Positions 11,244 through 20,663 of a stretch of 26,277 nt of DNA are shown here, one piece after another (the stretch's first letter is position 1; the number at the start of each line of letters is the position of its first letter). A program made the translations under genes and the position numbers. The notes under the pieces are model-generated. The model ran no database searches, had not been told where the DNA came from, and saw only the letters and a list, made by a program, of their open reading frames with translations. The DNA lies in IMG/VR virus record IMGVR_UViG_3300046167_000310, positions 1 through 26,277 of that record; one strand, 5' to 3'. The stretch comes from a virus.

Positions 11244-13637
11244 TTTACTGATAATTGACTCGCCCTTCAGTCTAATCAGGATTGCCCTAATGTCGCCTCT
11301 CTTAAGTTTACCTCTATCGTAATCCTCCTGGAGCATACGGATTGCCATTGGCTCAGGCATTTTCTTAGCTAGATCAACGTAGCGTGTTCTTTTTTCCTGG
11401 CGATCGGAGATACTAACATTCGAGGATATTGGCATATCTGAAATTACGCCAGTCATAATCTCTTGAGTCTGGTCCTTACTGAATTTTTTCTTGAGTAGCT
11501 TTTGTATCTCCTCATCCGAAACCTCAAGAGTTCTCAAATTATTTGTATGGCGTATAGCTTCAGCTATATTCTGTTTATATATTGAGTTCTGCTTATTGTA
11601 ATCACCGGAGATGTCGCGATCATCAAATGTAGCACCAGCGTACTTTGATCGAAGTCCTTTGATATTCTTGTTAATATCATTGAACTTATATCTAGCTCCG
11701 TCCAATACATCCAAGTTCCGAACACGGTATCCAAGCGTATAGCGAAGCACGTTATCCATTGATTCGCGTTCATCTAGTTTCTTGAGGTCGGAAACAGTTC
11801 CTGGAGTAAATGTCTCACCTAAGTACCAGCCGATGAGATCCAAGTTCTTAGCCATACCGTCTATCTTATCCGATATTTGGCGACCACTTTGATCCATATT
11901 GTTCACTGCTGATACAATATTTTTCATATTGATTGTAAGGTCCCCGCCGAACTTACCCCACATTGAATCAATGGCTCTCCCAGCTGAGTCCATAAAGTTC
12001 TCACCCTTGAATCCGGACTCAACTATTGTTGACAGCTCAGCGGTTGGAATCTGGTAACCAAGGTTCGCAACTCTAACCTTGTTGCCGTCCTTACGAATGT
12101 GTAACGCCTGATCCTGTTCCCACGGAGCAAGGGCAGTCTCGCGAAGGGCGCGTTCCTTCTCCTCGTCAACACCACCCTCGCGGTTCATTACCATCGGTAT
12201 AGTTGATCCAGCCGTTAGTACAGCACTAAGAGCAGCAAATCGCTTGTAGCCCTCCCTCTGGATTCTCTTCTGGGTATCTTGATTGATACTTACTCCGTAC
12301 TTATCCTTGAGCATATTTGAGAAGTCCCCACTCACCATTGACCGAGCTAACTTAGCCTGGTTGTAGGTGGTTCTCATTAGCTCAAAATTAAATGCACCGA
12401 ACTCATTCAGGATGCCGTATCTGGACAATGAGCGCACACCCTTGTTGATGCGGTCATAATTCATATAGGTGTCATTGGTAAGGTCCGCAGACATCTGCTC
12501 GAACTCACGTTTACCCATACGCTTTATGTCAACATTTGGCACAACGTCATTCAGGAACCTCTTATAGTTCTCATAAACCGAGATACGTTGAGCTGTATCA
12601 AATGTATTGTAGGCATTGCCTACGCCCTTTACAGCCTTCTGGAATAACTTAGGCGTGATTCCATTCTTGAATCCGTCCCGAATGTCCGAAGCTGTTACGC
12701 CTTTATTAACAATCCCCAGTTCTTTGAGTCGATTGAGTTCAAGGATTGGAATCCTGCCACTCTTGTAACTATTAGGTAAAGTCTCATTGATCGCTACACG
12801 CATTCCTTTACCGTACGCGCGGAATGGATTGAAGCCTTGACCCGCAGTAAGTACGGCATTACCCACTAGCTGAACTGGATAAGAAGCGAGGTTCAAAGGA
12901 ACCCTGACGAACTTAGCGGCAGCCGTTGTGGATGAAAGTAAACCATCCACCAGTCGGCTAAACCACGGTCCAGAATCCCTCAAAGAACCACTGCCGTACA
13001 GCTCATTGAGTGCTCGATTCGCATCCTCTGGGACATAGATTGTATTTCCCTCCTGTAGCTTACTGGACTGAACGTAGCCATCAGGTGTTTTTAATTTACG
13101 CGGTACGCGCATATCACCCTCCCGCATCTCTCGACCACGAATAACTAGTGGTTCAAAACCCTCTGGCACTTCACCCGGAGCGAAGGTTTTACCAATATTG
13201 TTACGCAACATTTCATTAGCTATGCGGCGATTACCAGCTTCGTACGAAGCAAGTTTACCAAGACGTGAGATTGTTCCGAACATTCTTTCGCCGGCTTCCT
13301 TGTACTCACCAAGGTACTCAAGCATCTCATCACTCAGGCTTAAATCCTTTCGCTTAAATACGCGCTTATTGCCAGCAATGGTGTTCATCAGACGGACTGA
13401 ATCCGACCGACTATCCTGAAGATCCTGTAGGAACTTGTTGATTTCATCATCATTAGCTCCATCCTTCTTCATACTTATGCGGAGATTATTCTCAGCATCA
13501 GCGGATGGTTTGTAATTACTATCCTCATAGAACCTGTACTCACGAGTGAAGTAATTCTTGGAATCAATACTATCCTTTATTTTAGCAGCTATTCTTGGAT
13601 CAATGTCCAGCTCCCCGGACTTGTACATCTCGTACAC
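11241..13637 (-). CDS. Large internal virion-like protein, C-terminal part
   Basis: A 798-residue frame that is the continuation of the gene starting at 14695. The reading frame continues upstream past its first Met into ARKKIDQYQNTV and GIKDTLDG, without a start signal, so this is not a separate gene. Hydrophobic stretch AALSAVLTAGSTIPM (around DNA 12200) and amphipathic helices with NLASYPVQLVGNAVL recall polyvalent or DNA-ejection proteins of podophages. Polar, basic C-terminus. The joined protein would have 1151 residues. Probable role: internal virion protein released with the DNA. This is family-level inference; I see no lysozyme or transglycosylase motif. Confidence 0.6.
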   Translation of the reverse strand: MYEMYKSGELDIDPRIAAKIKDSIDSKNYFTREYRFYEDSNYKPSADAENNLRISMKKDGANDDEINKFLQDLQDSRSDSVRLMNTIAGNKRVFKRKDLSLSDEMLEYLGEYKEAGERMFGTISRLGKLASYEAGNRRIANEMLRNNIGKTFAPGEVPEGFEPLVIRGREMREGDMRVPRKLKTPDGYVQSSKLQEGNTIYVPEDANRALNELYGSGSLRDSGPWFSRLVDGLLSSTTAAAKFVRVPLNLASYPVQLVGNAVLTAGQGFNPFRAYGKGMRVAINETLPNSYKSGRIPILELNRLKELGIVNKGVTASDIRDGFKNGITPKLFQKAVKGVGNAYNTFDTAQRISVYENYKRFLNDVVPNVDIKRMGKREFEQMSADLTNDTYMNYDRINKGVRSLSRYGILNEFGAFNFELMRTTYNQAKLARSMVSGDFSNMLKDKYGVSINQDTQKRIQREGYKRFAALSAVLTAGSTIPMVMNREGGVDEEKERALRETALAPWEQDQALHIRKDGNKVRVANLGYQIPTAELSTIVESGFKGENFMDSAGRAIDSMWGKFGGDLTINMKNIVSAVNNMDQSGRQISDKIDGMAKNLDLIGWYLGETFTPGTVSDLKKLDERESMDNVLRYTLGYRVRNLDVLDGARYKFNDINKNIKGLRSKYAGATFDDRDISGDYNKQNSIYKQNIAEAIRHTNNLRTLEVSDEEIQKLLKKKFSKDQTQEIMTGVISDMPISSNVSISDRQEKRTRYVDLAKKMPEPMAIRMLQEDYDRGKLKRGDIRAILIRLKGESIISK

Positions 13638-13654
13638 CGTGTTCTGGTACTGAT

Positions 13655-14695
13655 CTATCTTCTTCCTAGCACCATCCAGTGTATCCTTGATTCCTTCAAA
13701 TCTTGATGGAGATCCTGGCTCTTGTTGAATATGTAATCATCCAGACCACTTAACTCCTTGTTGCTGGCTCCTTCACGCGCATCGTCGATAATACGTCTTG
13801 CACTTGCAGCTAAATCAACAGCAGCCTCAGCTTCGTTCTTGGCTCGGATAGCATCCATAGTTGCGTCCTTACCAACCAGCTTGGATGGGGCAACTCTCTC
13901 AAACGCCATACGCTTTAATCGACTACCCCTGCCGGTCGGGTTCTCGCCAGCTAATGTCTCCACAATCTGAGTCGCGTCAGGATCACCTTTCTCATAGGCT
14001 TCATTGAGTACATCGCCGCCCTTTCCTCCGAACTTAGGATAAGCCTTTTTCATTAGCTCACCCGCAGCACCCAGCCCAAGACCAAGTCCTCCACCAACAA
14101 AAACAGCACTTCCTAATTCCTCTGGAGTAAGTAACTCCCTGTCCTCAATGGCTTTTTCTATCTGTGCTCCGCTCGCGGATATAATAGCACCACCAGCGGC
14201 CCTCTTGGAACCCTCTTTAGCTAAGCGCGGAAGTACCCCTAAGCCCTTCTTAGCTTTACCTAGTCCTCCGGGAATAAGGTTAATCGCAGTATCCGCAGTC
14301 ACCCGACCCCAGGATACTTCGTCCCTACCTTCAATTTCCTGTGCTAGTAATGATCCACCTACACCTCCAGCTAAAGCACCGCTAACATAACCTACAGTTG
14401 CGCCAATGGCAGCACCAGCCGCTGAACCAACGGGTCCACCAACAGCACCCAGGGTAGCACCAGCCTTAGCTCCAGCTAAAGCCCCAGCGGCTTTTGACCC
14501 TTCGCCGATACCAATTTCAGCAAGTAAGCCAGCACCCACCCTTCCGAGCGATGGCTCAAGCTTAACCCGATCGGCGTACTCGGGGTACTTCTCGACTATC
14601 CTTTTGCTGAGGGTTACGTCATCAACGTCAGCGTACTCAGGATACTTCGCCTTAATCTTAGCGGCGAACTGTTGAGGCGTAAGTAAATCATCCAT
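13655..14695 (-). CDS. Large internal virion-like protein, N-terminal part (frameshifted)
   Basis: Frame of 346 residues. It opens with two copies of a KYPEYAD motif (residues 18-24, 35-41) typical of N-termini of big phage virion proteins. Then comes a long Gly/Ala-rich glycine-zipper region (about residues 48-118, e.g. AGALAGAKAGATLGAVGG) that could insert in membranes. The last residues are out of frame: adding one base near 13722-13727 joins DDYIFN to QEPGSPSRFEGIKDTLDG and to the 798-residue frame. The start overlaps the previous stop as TAATG. A deletion here, unlike the insertions elsewhere, still fits sequencing error. Confidence 0.65.
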   Translation of the reverse strand: MDDLLTPQQFAAKIKAKYPEYADVDDVTLSKRIVEKYPEYADRVKLEPSLGRVGAGLLAEIGIGEGSKAAGALAGAKAGATLGAVGGPVGSAAGAAIGATVGYVSGALAGGVGGSLLAQEIEGRDEVSWGRVTADTAINLIPGGLGKAKKGLGVLPRLAKEGSKRAAGGAIISASGAQIEKAIEDRELLTPEELGSAVFVGGGLGLGLGAAGELMKKAYPKFGGKGGDVLNEAYEKGDPDATQIVETLAGENPTGRGSRLKRMAFERVAPSKLVGKDATMDAIRAKNEAEAAVDLAASARRIIDDAREGASNKELSGLDDYIFNKSQDLHQDLKESRIHWMVLGRR

Positions 14696-16272
14696 TATAG
14701 ACCTAAACCAAGTGAATCCGTTGCTTCAGCATTAACGGGTGCAGTCAAAGAAAGACCCGAACCCAGCAGTTCCTCCACGTTGTATTCAAGCGCATCAAGG
14801 ATAGCTTCGGATCTTTTATCCTCAGGAATGATTCCTCCGGCTATGAGTCGATCAACCTCCTGTTCCGCTTCCTGGGTTTTATCGGGGTCCTTCTCTCGGG
14901 ACTTGATTAACTCCTGGTTTAGTTTGTTGAGGCGAGCCTGCGTTACTTCACTTTCAAGCTGGGCTGCAGCCGCTTTCGCTTGCTGTTCCTGGATCCTGAT
15001 TGGTTCCTCTGCCTGAATGCCCCTAGCTACAGCATTGATCTGATCGGCAGTTGGGTTCCTGTAACCTCTTTGTACCAGGATTGATTCAGCTTGCCTCTTG
15101 GCTTCCGAAAATGACATACCATCTGTTCCTAATTGTTTAGCCCTAGCTAACCTTGTATCTCTCTCGGCGGCTGATTCACCTGGACGGCGCGCAGCTTCAG
15201 CAAGTCTAGCCTCACGGGCTGCAGAAGCCTCAGCGAACGCTCCACGGGACTGCTGCTGCGTCATACGACCTGCACGAATGTCATCAGCTTCCTGTATTTG
15301 ACTAATGGTTGGTGCTCCGAACTCGCGGAGTAAAGCAGCGCGGGTTGCCTCAACCCTTGACTGAATGTCGGGGGACTGTTCTGTAACCCCAGTGAGTCCA
15401 GCAAGATTTGGAGTTGCGGGTGCTGTTGGTGCTACTGTCTCGTCACTTGATAGCCGTGATTGTAACTTAGCCAGTGCCTGGTCAATATCAACCATTTCTC
15501 CATCCTGGCGGATGCTAAGAAATGGTGTACTGTCGGCAAATGCACCCTCCATTTGATCAGCTATACCAGCATCAATTCTGGCAGCTTCCTCGGGGCTTAC
15601 GTTCCTAAAGAAAGGTGCGCCCTTGTAGGACGTTACGCCATCCTGGGTAACGAACTCATTGGGTAAATTGCGATACGCCTGTTGCTCAGCAGCTCTTTGG
15701 TCATACATTGATCCCAGTTCAGCAGCTTGAGCTTCTGATTGACCAGTGATTCCAGCTCGGTTAGCTAGATCCGCAGCTCCGATTAGTAAGGGTTCAGCCA
15801 TCGTCCCAGCTCCAGGACGTAATGCTATATTTGATAACACCGTAGGGGCAGTGCCAATTAGATTGCTTGCAGCGGATAAAGTTCCCTGAGTGGCTCCTCT
15901 AGCCATACCCGGTATATTTCGCAAGCCCTCACCCATACGTGATGCCATTTGACCAAAATTGATCGTATTGACAGCTCTTGGGGCTGATCCACTGACAGTA
16001 GGATTAACACCACCGGAAGGAAGGTTTCGACCTATGAGTGAATTTCCCCCGCGGTTAAGATTTACTGTACGCCCTTGGGTCAAAGGGAAGTCCCTCGCCG
16101 CTTGAGCCTGCTGGGCGATTGTTGCCGTGTCCGTAGGCATCCTTCCTGTCTGTGCAAAAAAGGCAGCTCCACCTAGACCTGCTCCGCCCATAAGCGCATC
16201 ATACAAGCTGACGGGTTGCTCCTGTTCCAGTTGACCAATCAGTGGTAATGGAGAATTTTCGTAAGGGTTCAT
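14695..16272 (-). CDS. Ala/Gln-rich structural protein, probably internal virion
   Basis: A 525-residue protein. The N-terminal third is Gly/Ala/Ser-rich with a hydrophobic stretch ALMGGAGLGGAAFFAQ (residues 26-41). The middle is low-complexity. Residues 330-490 are dominated by A, E, R and Q and predicted as long coiled coil (EASAAREARLAEAARRPG and similar). No enzyme motif. Its position just before the 1151-residue protein, and this composition, suit an internal core or ejection protein. The start has an extended -10 promoter ending 6 bases before the ATG, so its mRNA may be leaderless. Its stop overlaps the next start (TAATG). Confidence 0.6.
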   Translation of the reverse strand: MNPYENSPLPLIGQLEQEQPVSLYDALMGGAGLGGAAFFAQTGRMPTDTATIAQQAQAARDFPLTQGRTVNLNRGGNSLIGRNLPSGGVNPTVSGSAPRAVNTINFGQMASRMGEGLRNIPGMARGATQGTLSAASNLIGTAPTVLSNIALRPGAGTMAEPLLIGAADLANRAGITGQSEAQAAELGSMYDQRAAEQQAYRNLPNEFVTQDGVTSYKGAPFFRNVSPEEAARIDAGIADQMEGAFADSTPFLSIRQDGEMVDIDQALAKLQSRLSSDETVAPTAPATPNLAGLTGVTEQSPDIQSRVEATRAALLREFGAPTISQIQEADDIRAGRMTQQQSRGAFAEASAAREARLAEAARRPGESAAERDTRLARAKQLGTDGMSFSEAKRQAESILVQRGYRNPTADQINAVARGIQAEEPIRIQEQQAKAAAAQLESEVTQARLNKLNQELIKSREKDPDKTQEAEQEVDRLIAGGIIPEDKRSEAILDALEYNVEELLGSGLSLTAPVNAEATDSLGLGL

Positions 16273-16287
16273 AGCTGTATTATATCA
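16273..16287 (-). promoter_or_regulatory. Extended -10 promoter abutting the start codon
   Basis: On the minus strand TGATATAAT (16287-16279) is followed by ACAGCT and then the ATG at 16272-16270. With normal spacing transcription would begin at the A of ATG, giving a leaderless mRNA. The same arrangement occurs at 24611-24597. There is no clear -35 box, which extended -10 promoters can lack. Confidence 0.6.
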
Positions 16288-16301
16288 TAAGGGTGTTGAA
16301 T

Positions 16302-17198
16302 TTAAGTGTAAGTGTAAAAGTCGATGGATGTAGGCCCAGAGACGCTGAGCTGGAAGTCCACATCTCTGGATCTACTCTCTTCCGTCGAAGGATTGTAATA
16401 ATCCCAACTGTGACTGTATGATAATTGAACGCCATTTGTATTAAGAGTAATGCTCGGTGAGATTGACCAATTATAATAATTCGAACTACTAGGTTGAGAA
16501 AGCTCTCTTGCCCATCCCAGTCTGTACCGCACAAAGTGCATATCGTTGATAGTGCTAAAATCAGTGGACCTCTTATAAAAGGATTCATTGACGTTGCTGC
16601 TGGGATTCCGTATTATAGCTTCGTATTCTATTCTGCCCAAGCCCCAACCAACAGAGTCTGTGGTTAGGTCAGAACCGACGCTCGTTAAGTCAGCACCATA
16701 TCCCAGAAATTTATCTGAGTCATAAAATGCGTACAGTCTTGATATAAAATCACTAAAATAATAAAAAAAACGATGTGGCTGTATCGTCTCTGTCCCATAA
16801 TACCGGTTAATGTTACTATAACTTGCTGGACATATTCTGTTAATTGGTTCCGGTACGCTATCATCACCACTGCTTAAAGTCACGCTATCATTCCAGTTAA
16901 GGTCTATATCTTTCGTCGAGGAAAAATAGCTGTATGATCCTGATGAGCTTGCGCTTAGCCCATTTGACATAATTTTATTCCAATAAATGTGCATAGCCAT
17001 ATCCCTGGAGGAATCCACCTTCTGTGATAATGTTGCGCCATCGAATGAATTATAATTATCCGAATTTACCCCGCTTAGGGTTGTCCATTTAGAATTAGAA
17101 TAATAACTACTAGAAATGTCTATCTGATGAATATTGGTATGGCAGAACGGAAACCCGTTACCCCTTCCTAGTGCTGTGAATGAATCCGCTGTCGGCAT
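16302..17198 (-). CDS. Hypothetical Ser/Tyr/Asn-rich structural protein
   Basis: A 298-residue protein rich in S, Y, N, D and aromatic residues with few K/E, as in beta-rich virion surface proteins. The stretches YYFSDFISRLYAFYDS and HSWDYYNPSTEE illustrate the style. No motif or family recognised. It starts 3 bp after the previous gene (RBS GGAGGATCC in front of the ATG at 17198) and ends 29 bp before the promoter at 16273-16287, which makes it the last gene of the upstream transcription segment. Probably a tail or receptor-contact component, by context only. Confidence 0.6.
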   Translation of the reverse strand: MPTADSFTALGRGNGFPFCHTNIHQIDISSSYYSNSKWTTLSGVNSDNYNSFDGATLSQKVDSSRDMAMHIYWNKIMSNGLSASSSGSYSYFSSTKDIDLNWNDSVTLSSGDDSVPEPINRICPASYSNINRYYGTETIQPHRFFYYFSDFISRLYAFYDSDKFLGYGADLTSVGSDLTTDSVGWGLGRIEYEAIIRNPSSNVNESFYKRSTDFSTINDMHFVRYRLGWARELSQPSSSNYYNWSISPSITLNTNGVQLSYSHSWDYYNPSTEESRSRDVDFQLSVSGPTSIDFYTYT

Positions 17199-17201
17199 AC
17201 C

Positions 17202-17624
17202 TTATGGATCCTCCTTAAATAAAATCTTACCAGTAACCGCAGTCCCATTTTCACACAAGGTTACCGACGTCTCCACGTAACCGCTCGGTATTCCGCCGTC
17301 AGAGCCTCCCGTTACTATTGTAGGAACCTGTGGTGTGGATTCAGGCGCGGTGAACTGGTCAGTCCCCCTTTGCTGAATGTCGGACTCATAGTCCTCTTTA
17401 TTCTGCGATGGCTGATAGGATATGTCCAGGTCATATACAGCACCTTGGTAAGAAGTATCCGCCCATTCCTTGATTTGCCTGCGCTCCCTAGTGCTCCCGG
17501 CTCTCGATAATAATGACCTTTCCTGCCGTTGTATATTCCTTCTAGCACTGATTCGATCACGGGAAGCCCTCTGTCTCGCTAGGCTTTCCTCGTTTTCAAT
17601 ATCTATATCTTCCTGTCCAGGCAT
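17202..17624 (-). CDS. Small structural protein with charged helical N-terminus
   Basis: A 140-residue protein. The first 55 residues are very rich in R, E, Q and S (ESLARQRASRDRISARR) and probably form a helix or coiled coil. The rest is acidic, then Gly/Thr/Ser-rich (PTIVTGGSDGGIPSG) with a beta-like end. The start overlaps the preceding stop as TAATG, so it is translationally coupled to the tail-like gene. Unknown family; a linker or assembly protein is possible. Confidence 0.6.
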   Translation of the reverse strand: MPGQEDIDIENEESLARQRASRDRISARRNIQRQERSLLSRAGSTRERRQIKEWADTSYQGAVYDLDISYQPSQNKEDYESDIQQRGTDQFTAPESTPQVPTIVTGGSDGGIPSGYVETSVTLCENGTAVTGKILFKEDP

Positions 17625-19018
17625 TAGGAAACCGGGGTTGTGTCCGCTATTACGACCTGCTTCATATACGTGATATTTCCATCAATATCCTCGAATGCTT
17701 TCTTGATATTTACGTCCAGTACGTATCGCTTGCCCAAGGGATTCTCAGGTCCACCTTGTATTTTAATTTTACCGGAAGCACCATTATCGACATTCCGACC
17801 CTCGATCCAGAATCCCCTTCCAGATATACCAAATCCGGTATTTCCTGGAGAGGAGAGAGCGCCTAGCTCCTCATAGTTTGATGCCTCCAGCACATTGATT
17901 CCACTCCAGGTTGCATCCTGTGGCTCGTTTCCACCACCTGAACCAGTATGCAATGTCCCAGATGTCGTGCCACCTACATTTGTATAAGTCTCGGACCACG
18001 ATCCAGTCCTTAGACTGTAGGTATATGTATTATTACCGGATGTACCATCCGTTGCAACTGGGTCATCAATCTCATCGGTATAGTTGATTTCCCACTGGCT
18101 CCCGCTCCACTCCATATCAATGGTATATTTTCCCTTTACTAGATATGGCCCCCTGTGTACCACTACACCACCAGAAGAGAAAACCCTTTCAACAACATCA
18201 TAATCATAATGTATTGTTTGCCGATAGATGGATTTACCATTAGATAATTCTGTGGTCTCCTCCAGTTCGATTGATTCCGGGGTATATGTTTCCCCTCTGG
18301 ATCGAATCTGAGCACCGTTATCTCCAGTTACGGCAATTGACGTTCTGGTGCGGCAGCCCCGAATACCTTGAGCGTTAAAATAGGCCGGTTGGACAACATT
18401 ACTATCATTGACAAAACTATCGATAGTGCTTATCTTTTGACACCACTCAGACGGGTTCCATATTCCCAATGATCCATCAAGTGTGTAGTCACTTGACACA
18501 ATATCGGGCGAGCTTTGATAATATATTTGTACATCAGCTTTTACTTTTGCCTCCACCGGGGATCGAACCGCAGGAAATATATGGTTTTGCTCACGTACCA
18601 AATCAACTACACCGGGAAATGTAAACGGGACAAGTTGCTGGTATTCGTAATTAAGTTTAGACGCACCGCCCGATCCGGTTAAATCCGTCCCATCTGAACT
18701 CTGAAGGGTGGTAACAGTAATTGTTCTTAGACCATCGTAGCTACCAATCTCCCTACTGATAATGTCACCGCTGGTTGATCCCTCAACAGCTAGGAATGTA
18801 GTCGATACGCTACGTACTCCCTCATTTCTATTTTGAGTTCGCGTACTTAGGGTCCCAGCCTCCGCCCACTGCGTAGTGACTCGACCGATCTGAGTATCGG
18901 ACTTGGATTCAGTCTCATCTTTGAACCCAGCCAAATATAAAGTCTTACCTCCGTCGGTAATCGTACTTACCCCAATATCATCCTCATCGTAGGGAGCCGT
19001 AGCCTGTAATAACGGCAA
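17624..19018 (-). CDS. Tail-like protein, C-terminal part (frameshifted)
   Basis: Frame of 464 residues, Thr/Ser/Gly-rich and beta-like, read from a TTG at 19018, but it is more likely the continuation of the 18984-19403 frame. Removing one G near the shared sequence ACAGGCTAC (about 19000) yields VAVITATAPYDEDDIGVS and joins a matching context: ERSQ before and GGKTLYLAGFKDETES after. The joined protein has 592 residues ending at 17624. Segments such as EAGTLSTRTQNRNEG are reminiscent of tail proteins of marine phages. No enzymatic motif. The TAATG overlap with the next gene is intact. Confidence 0.6.
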   Translation of the reverse strand: MPLLQATAPYDEDDIGVSTITDGGKTLYLAGFKDETESKSDTQIGRVTTQWAEAGTLSTRTQNRNEGVRSVSTTFLAVEGSTSGDIISREIGSYDGLRTITVTTLQSSDGTDLTGSGGASKLNYEYQQLVPFTFPGVVDLVREQNHIFPAVRSPVEAKVKADVQIYYQSSPDIVSSDYTLDGSLGIWNPSEWCQKISTIDSFVNDSNVVQPAYFNAQGIRGCRTRTSIAVTGDNGAQIRSRGETYTPESIELEETTELSNGKSIYRQTIHYDYDVVERVFSSGGVVVHRGPYLVKGKYTIDMEWSGSQWEINYTDEIDDPVATDGTSGNNTYTYSLRTGSWSETYTNVGGTTSGTLHTGSGGGNEPQDATWSGINVLEASNYEELGALSSPGNTGFGISGRGFWIEGRNVDNGASGKIKIQGGPENPLGKRYVLDVNIKKAFEDIDGNITYMKQVVIADTTPVS

Positions 19019-19403
19019 CCTGTGAGCGTTCGACTAATCGTAACCCATTATCCGTAGAGGAAACTACATCCTCCAGTTCCTTTGTCCAGGTGTCAGTCAA
19101 CGTCTCATAAGTAAAAATTACGACGTATTCACCTGACCGCATATAGGAAGCTTCGGTCTTAACGAGCACCATATCGTCGTACGCTTCACCGGTACGCGCA
19201 TCAACACCATCTATTGACATTTGCGCTGAATACAATGATCCAAAATCAGCGAATATCTGATCCTTATTATCAAAGTACCAAGCCTTCGTGTTATTCTTAG
19301 CTACACATCGTACAACCATACGGTAACGATCACCGTACAGTTTTTCGATCTCTGGTCTCCCTCCAAATATTTGGAGCCTATGGGTTCTGTGAAAAGCAAG
19401 CAT
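18984..19403 (-). CDS. Tail-like protein, N-terminal part (frameshifted)
   Basis: A 139-residue frame starting MLAFHRTHRLQIFGG at 19403, overlapping the upstream stop as TAATG. It contains RYRMVVRCVAKNNTKAW, FADFGSLYSAQMSIDG and TLTDTWTKELEDVVSS, a beta-rich phage structural style. It ends ITGYGSLR just where the phase changes; the last seven residues are out of frame. Read with the 17624-19018 frame it makes one 592-residue protein. A programmed -1 or +1 frameshift is not supported: there is no slippery heptamer such as A-AAA-AAG or G-GGA-AAA at the junction. Confidence 0.65.
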   Translation of the reverse strand: MLAFHRTHRLQIFGGRPEIEKLYGDRYRMVVRCVAKNNTKAWYFDNKDQIFADFGSLYSAQMSIDGVDARTGEAYDDMVLVKTEASYMRSGEYVVIFTYETLTDTWTKELEDVVSSTDNGLRLVERSQVAVITGYGSLR

Positions 19404-20002
19404 TAACTATCCCCTTTGATGATTGCGAAATTTATAACTACGCTGATGCTCCCCGTGCTTTGGTTATGGGCATCCCCTACAGTAATATTACAGGAACCGT
19501 TTTCAGTGATAACAACCTGGTTATAAAGCTTAGCGTTACCATCCCTAAAACTAACAATAACTACATCATTTAATTCGATATAGCTGTTATTCAATGTGAA
19601 CTCCTGAATTTCGTTATTGCTGAAATCGTGCTGGACTAAAGTAATCTTGCCGCAGGGCTTGTTTAGCGTAACGGAGGAGTTAATGGTTCCTGTCTGGGTA
19701 ACTGATCCACCTGAACCCGCAGTGAATCCAATTTTATTGGTAGTTAATTTATCAGCTGAGTTCAGCACAGCTACCCAATTCTTTTCCTGCGGGACCATAA
19801 AAAAGCTGTCATTGATAGCCATCTGCATCGAGGAAACCCCTTCGACCGTCTGCCCACTAAGCGGAGTCAATGTAAGAATATCGGGACCGGCGTTCCGAAT
19901 ATAGAACGGTTCAGATACCGTGGTTGATGGTAACGTAGCCGACGTTTCGTCGGAGTAAATTCGGCACTGCGAACCATCGTAATATACTGAGTTAATAGGC
20001 AT
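19403..20002 (-). CDS. Phage structural protein with conserved beta C-terminal domain
   Basis: A 199-residue protein. The C-terminal half (about residues 102-197: VTQTGTINSSVTLNKPCGKI, then a run of beta strands ending SISVVINFAIIKG) belongs to a domain style repeatedly found at the C-terminus of phage tail and decoration proteins. The N-terminus (residues 1-90) includes PFYIRNAGPDILTLTPLSGQ, also beta. Likely a virion surface protein. Start and stop both overlap neighbours by TAATG. Confidence is good for structural, low for exact position in the virion. Confidence 0.65.
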   Translation of the reverse strand: MPINSVYYDGSQCRIYSDETSATLPSTTVSEPFYIRNAGPDILTLTPLSGQTVEGVSSMQMAINDSFFMVPQEKNWVAVLNSADKLTTNKIGFTAGSGGSVTQTGTINSSVTLNKPCGKITLVQHDFSNNEIQEFTLNNSYIELNDVVIVSFRDGNAKLYNQVVITENGSCNITVGDAHNQSTGSISVVINFAIIKGDS

Positions 20003-20247
20003 TAGCAGTCCCAGGCTCTACGGCTCCAGTAATTAGCTGACATTTTACTTTTTGCGCCCTTGATGCCTGCGCTCCGTGCGCAGTAGCTCTTCTTCCTCTT
20101 GGGCTGACTTTTCTTAATGCTCATATTAGCATCACCAAATCGAATGAGTTTTTCCTTACCACCCTCGCAGGCTTTCACGACGAACTTCTTCCCGCCCTGG
20201 ACTTCACGGCGTGGTACATTGCACTTCATCTTTGCTTTATCTGCCAT
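20002..20247 (-). CDS. Small basic phage protein of a widespread unnamed family
   Basis: An 81-residue, Lys/Arg-rich protein. Motifs VKACEGGKEKLIRFGDANM (residues 24-42) and KRKKSYCARSAGI with SANYWSRRAW at the end match a small family I have seen in many phages, of unknown function. Four cysteines. The charge suggests nucleic acid binding. It follows a 90-residue basic protein (gap 2 bp) and precedes the tail-domain protein (TAATG). Two further basic small genes sit upstream. Confidence 0.7.
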   Translation of the reverse strand: MADKAKMKCNVPRREVQGGKKFVVKACEGGKEKLIRFGDANMSIKKSQPKRKKSYCARSAGIKGAKSKMSANYWSRRAWDC

Positions 20248-20249
20248 TG

Positions 20250-20522
20250 TTATTTCTTCTTAACGGGTTTAACTCGACGGGGCTTTCCTGCTGGTTGCCC
20301 CAGTTTCTTCTTCTCAGTTATCCGCTTTTTCTTTTGTGCGGTAGTAATCTCGGATGCAGTAACAGGGGTTCTTGCGCTGACACGTTTTGATGGTCTGCAA
20401 TAAGGCGTTCCTCGCTTCTCTCCCTCTTGTCGTCCGCAAGGCTTCCCGGATCGGACATCGACCCATTCTTCCTTGAACCACCTCTTGAGGTCCGCTCCCT
20501 TCTTGGTCTTCCGTACTGGCAT
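20250..20522 (-). CDS. Small basic protein, WFKEEWVDVRSGKPCGR family
   Basis: A 90-residue, highly basic protein. The core WFKEEWVDVRSGKPCGR (residues 15-31) with KRGTPYCRPSKRVSARTP resembles a small phage and viral family (I believe of the DUF6321 type; name not certain). The C-terminus is a Lys-rich tail. Cys29 and Cys42 could bind a metal or form a bond. The gene begins one base after the stop of the 46-residue gene upstream. Probably nucleic-acid associated or packaged with DNA, by charge only. Confidence 0.65.
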   Translation of the reverse strand: MPVRKTKKGADLKRWFKEEWVDVRSGKPCGRQEGEKRGTPYCRPSKRVSARTPVTASEITTAQKKKRITEKKKLGQPAGKPRRVKPVKKK

Positions 20523-20663
20523 TCAAACCTTCTTCCGTTTTGTTTTAGTTCCCCAGTTCTTGGCTCCTACCTTGCGGCACTTGGCAATAGCCCCGCTCGC
20601 ATAAGCAGAGGGGAATACCTTGTACCGTGCCTTGACCTTTTTATAGCAAGCGTCCTTGGGCAT
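20523..20663 (-). CDS. Small basic protein, KDACYxKVKARYKV family
   Basis: A 46-residue protein, MPKDACYKKVKARYKVFPSA then YASGAIAKCRKVGAKNWG and a basic tail. This sequence pattern is characteristic of a tiny phage protein family that I recognise but which has no known function. The ATG at 20663-20661 overlaps the stop of the upstream Cys-rich gene (TAATG), and the TGA is followed at once by the next start. The strong pattern makes it a confident gene despite its size. Confidence 0.75.
   Translation of the reverse strand: MPKDACYKKVKARYKVFPSAYASGAIAKCRKVGAKNWGTKTKRKKV

Noticed and set aside
13758-15556. Several rightward Ala/Ser/Pro-rich frames across 13758-15556
   Set aside because: Antisense shadows of the Ala/Gly-rich leftward proteins, with biased composition caused by the complementary codons.
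18984-19030. Programmed frameshift as in tail assembly chaperones
   Set aside because: No slippery heptamer at the junction, both parts are large, and the neighbours show the same kind of one-base extra in unrelated genes. Error is simpler.
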